Below are positions 5,506 through 5,597 of a stretch of DNA of 5,597 bases, piece by piece. The notes beneath the pieces were generated by a model that did not search any database, had not been told where the DNA came from, and saw only the letters and a list, made by a program, of their open reading frames with translations. The position numbers were made by a program, and so were the translations under genes. Each line of letters starts with the position of its first letter. Position 1 is the stretch's first letter. The DNA is from Bacillota bacterium (lineage in GTDB: Bacteria; Bacillota; Sulfobacillia; Sulfobacillales; Sulfobacillaceae): the NCBI GenBank assembly GCA_021820675.1, contig JAKADI010000158.1:1-5597 (forward strand). The letters are read 5' to 3'.

Positions 5506-5597
5506 ATGTCCACAGCGAAATTTCATGAATCAAATGCAAATCCCGCAATCGACACGGTAAGTTCTGAGAAAAATCCCAGTATAAGAATGATAGATCA
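5506..5597 (+). CDS. N-terminus of next operon gene, probably the ABC sugar permease
   Basis: An ATG at 5506 with GGAGGTGA at 5494-5501 opens a frame that stays open to the right edge. It gives 30 codons beginning MSTAKFHESNANPAIDTVSS. The visible part is polar, as is usual for the cytoplasmic tail before the first helix of MalF/UgpA-type permeases. The assignment as permease rests mainly on position: in CUT1 operons the binding-protein gene is commonly followed by the two permease genes. The strong ribosome binding site and the 60-base gap support a real gene; its function is inference. Confidence 0.65.
   Translation, partial: MSTAKFHESNANPAIDTVSSEKNPSIRMID

Noticed and set aside
5163..5513. 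Minus-strand 116-codon frame over the end of the binding-protein gene
   Set aside because: It is antisense to clearly coding sequence with complete family motifs.
1..5597. CRISPR array, tRNA or rRNA
   Set aside because: No regularly spaced direct repeats and no cloverleaf or rRNA-like conserved stretches were seen; the hairpins at 1788-2034 are all different from one another.

Overview
The window looks like a chromosomal accessory stretch from a Gram-positive (Firmicutes-type) bacterium. The clear genes have strong AGGAGG-type ribosome binding sites, one lipoprotein uses a GTG start, and carbohydrate uptake is organised as a binding protein followed by a permease. Base composition is moderate to GC-rich at the left and AT-richer around the sugar-uptake genes. 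A Sulfobacillus- or Alicyclobacillus-like host would fit, but that is an impression and not something the sequence proves.

Layout. (1) Bases 1-836, minus strand: the N-terminal two thirds of a major facilitator superfamily (MFS) exporter, running off the left edge. (2) Bases 837-1240: no solid gene. It holds a long imperfect inverted repeat at 931-1017 that may be an insertion-sequence end, and a doubtful 35-codon frame. (3) Bases 1241-1462, plus strand: an unrecognised 73-residue protein with a good ribosome binding site. (4) Bases 1463-1788: no intact gene, only short overlapping frames that look decayed, plus an extended -10 promoter candidate. (5) Bases 1788-2034: a compact run of hairpins that most resembles the right end and omega-RNA region of an IS200/IS605 (IS1341-type, TnpB) element, with no intact tnpB beside it. 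(6) Bases 2033-2164: a possible 43-residue membrane peptide ending three bases before the next gene. (7) Bases 2168-3151, plus strand: an intact serine alpha/beta hydrolase with a complete catalytic triad. (8) Bases 3152-4090: a gene-poor junk region with a transposase-like relic at 3355-3537, a possible minus-strand membrane-protein relic at about 3620-3812, and several palindromes. (9) Bases 4094-5597, plus strand: a promoter with a palindromic operator candidate between -35 and -10, a lipoprotein sugar-binding protein of the CUT1 ABC type, and the first 30 codons of the next gene, probably the membrane permease.

How the parts relate. The last two genes form a typical carbohydrate ABC uptake operon, probably under local repressor control. 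The exporter and the hydrolase are independent of it. The middle of the window is a scar zone of mobile-element remnants. The most interesting item is the isolated omega-RNA-like structured segment with its own promoter candidate, placed directly upstream of the hydrolase. Whether it is just a solo transposon end or a retained guide-type or regulatory RNA can be tested.
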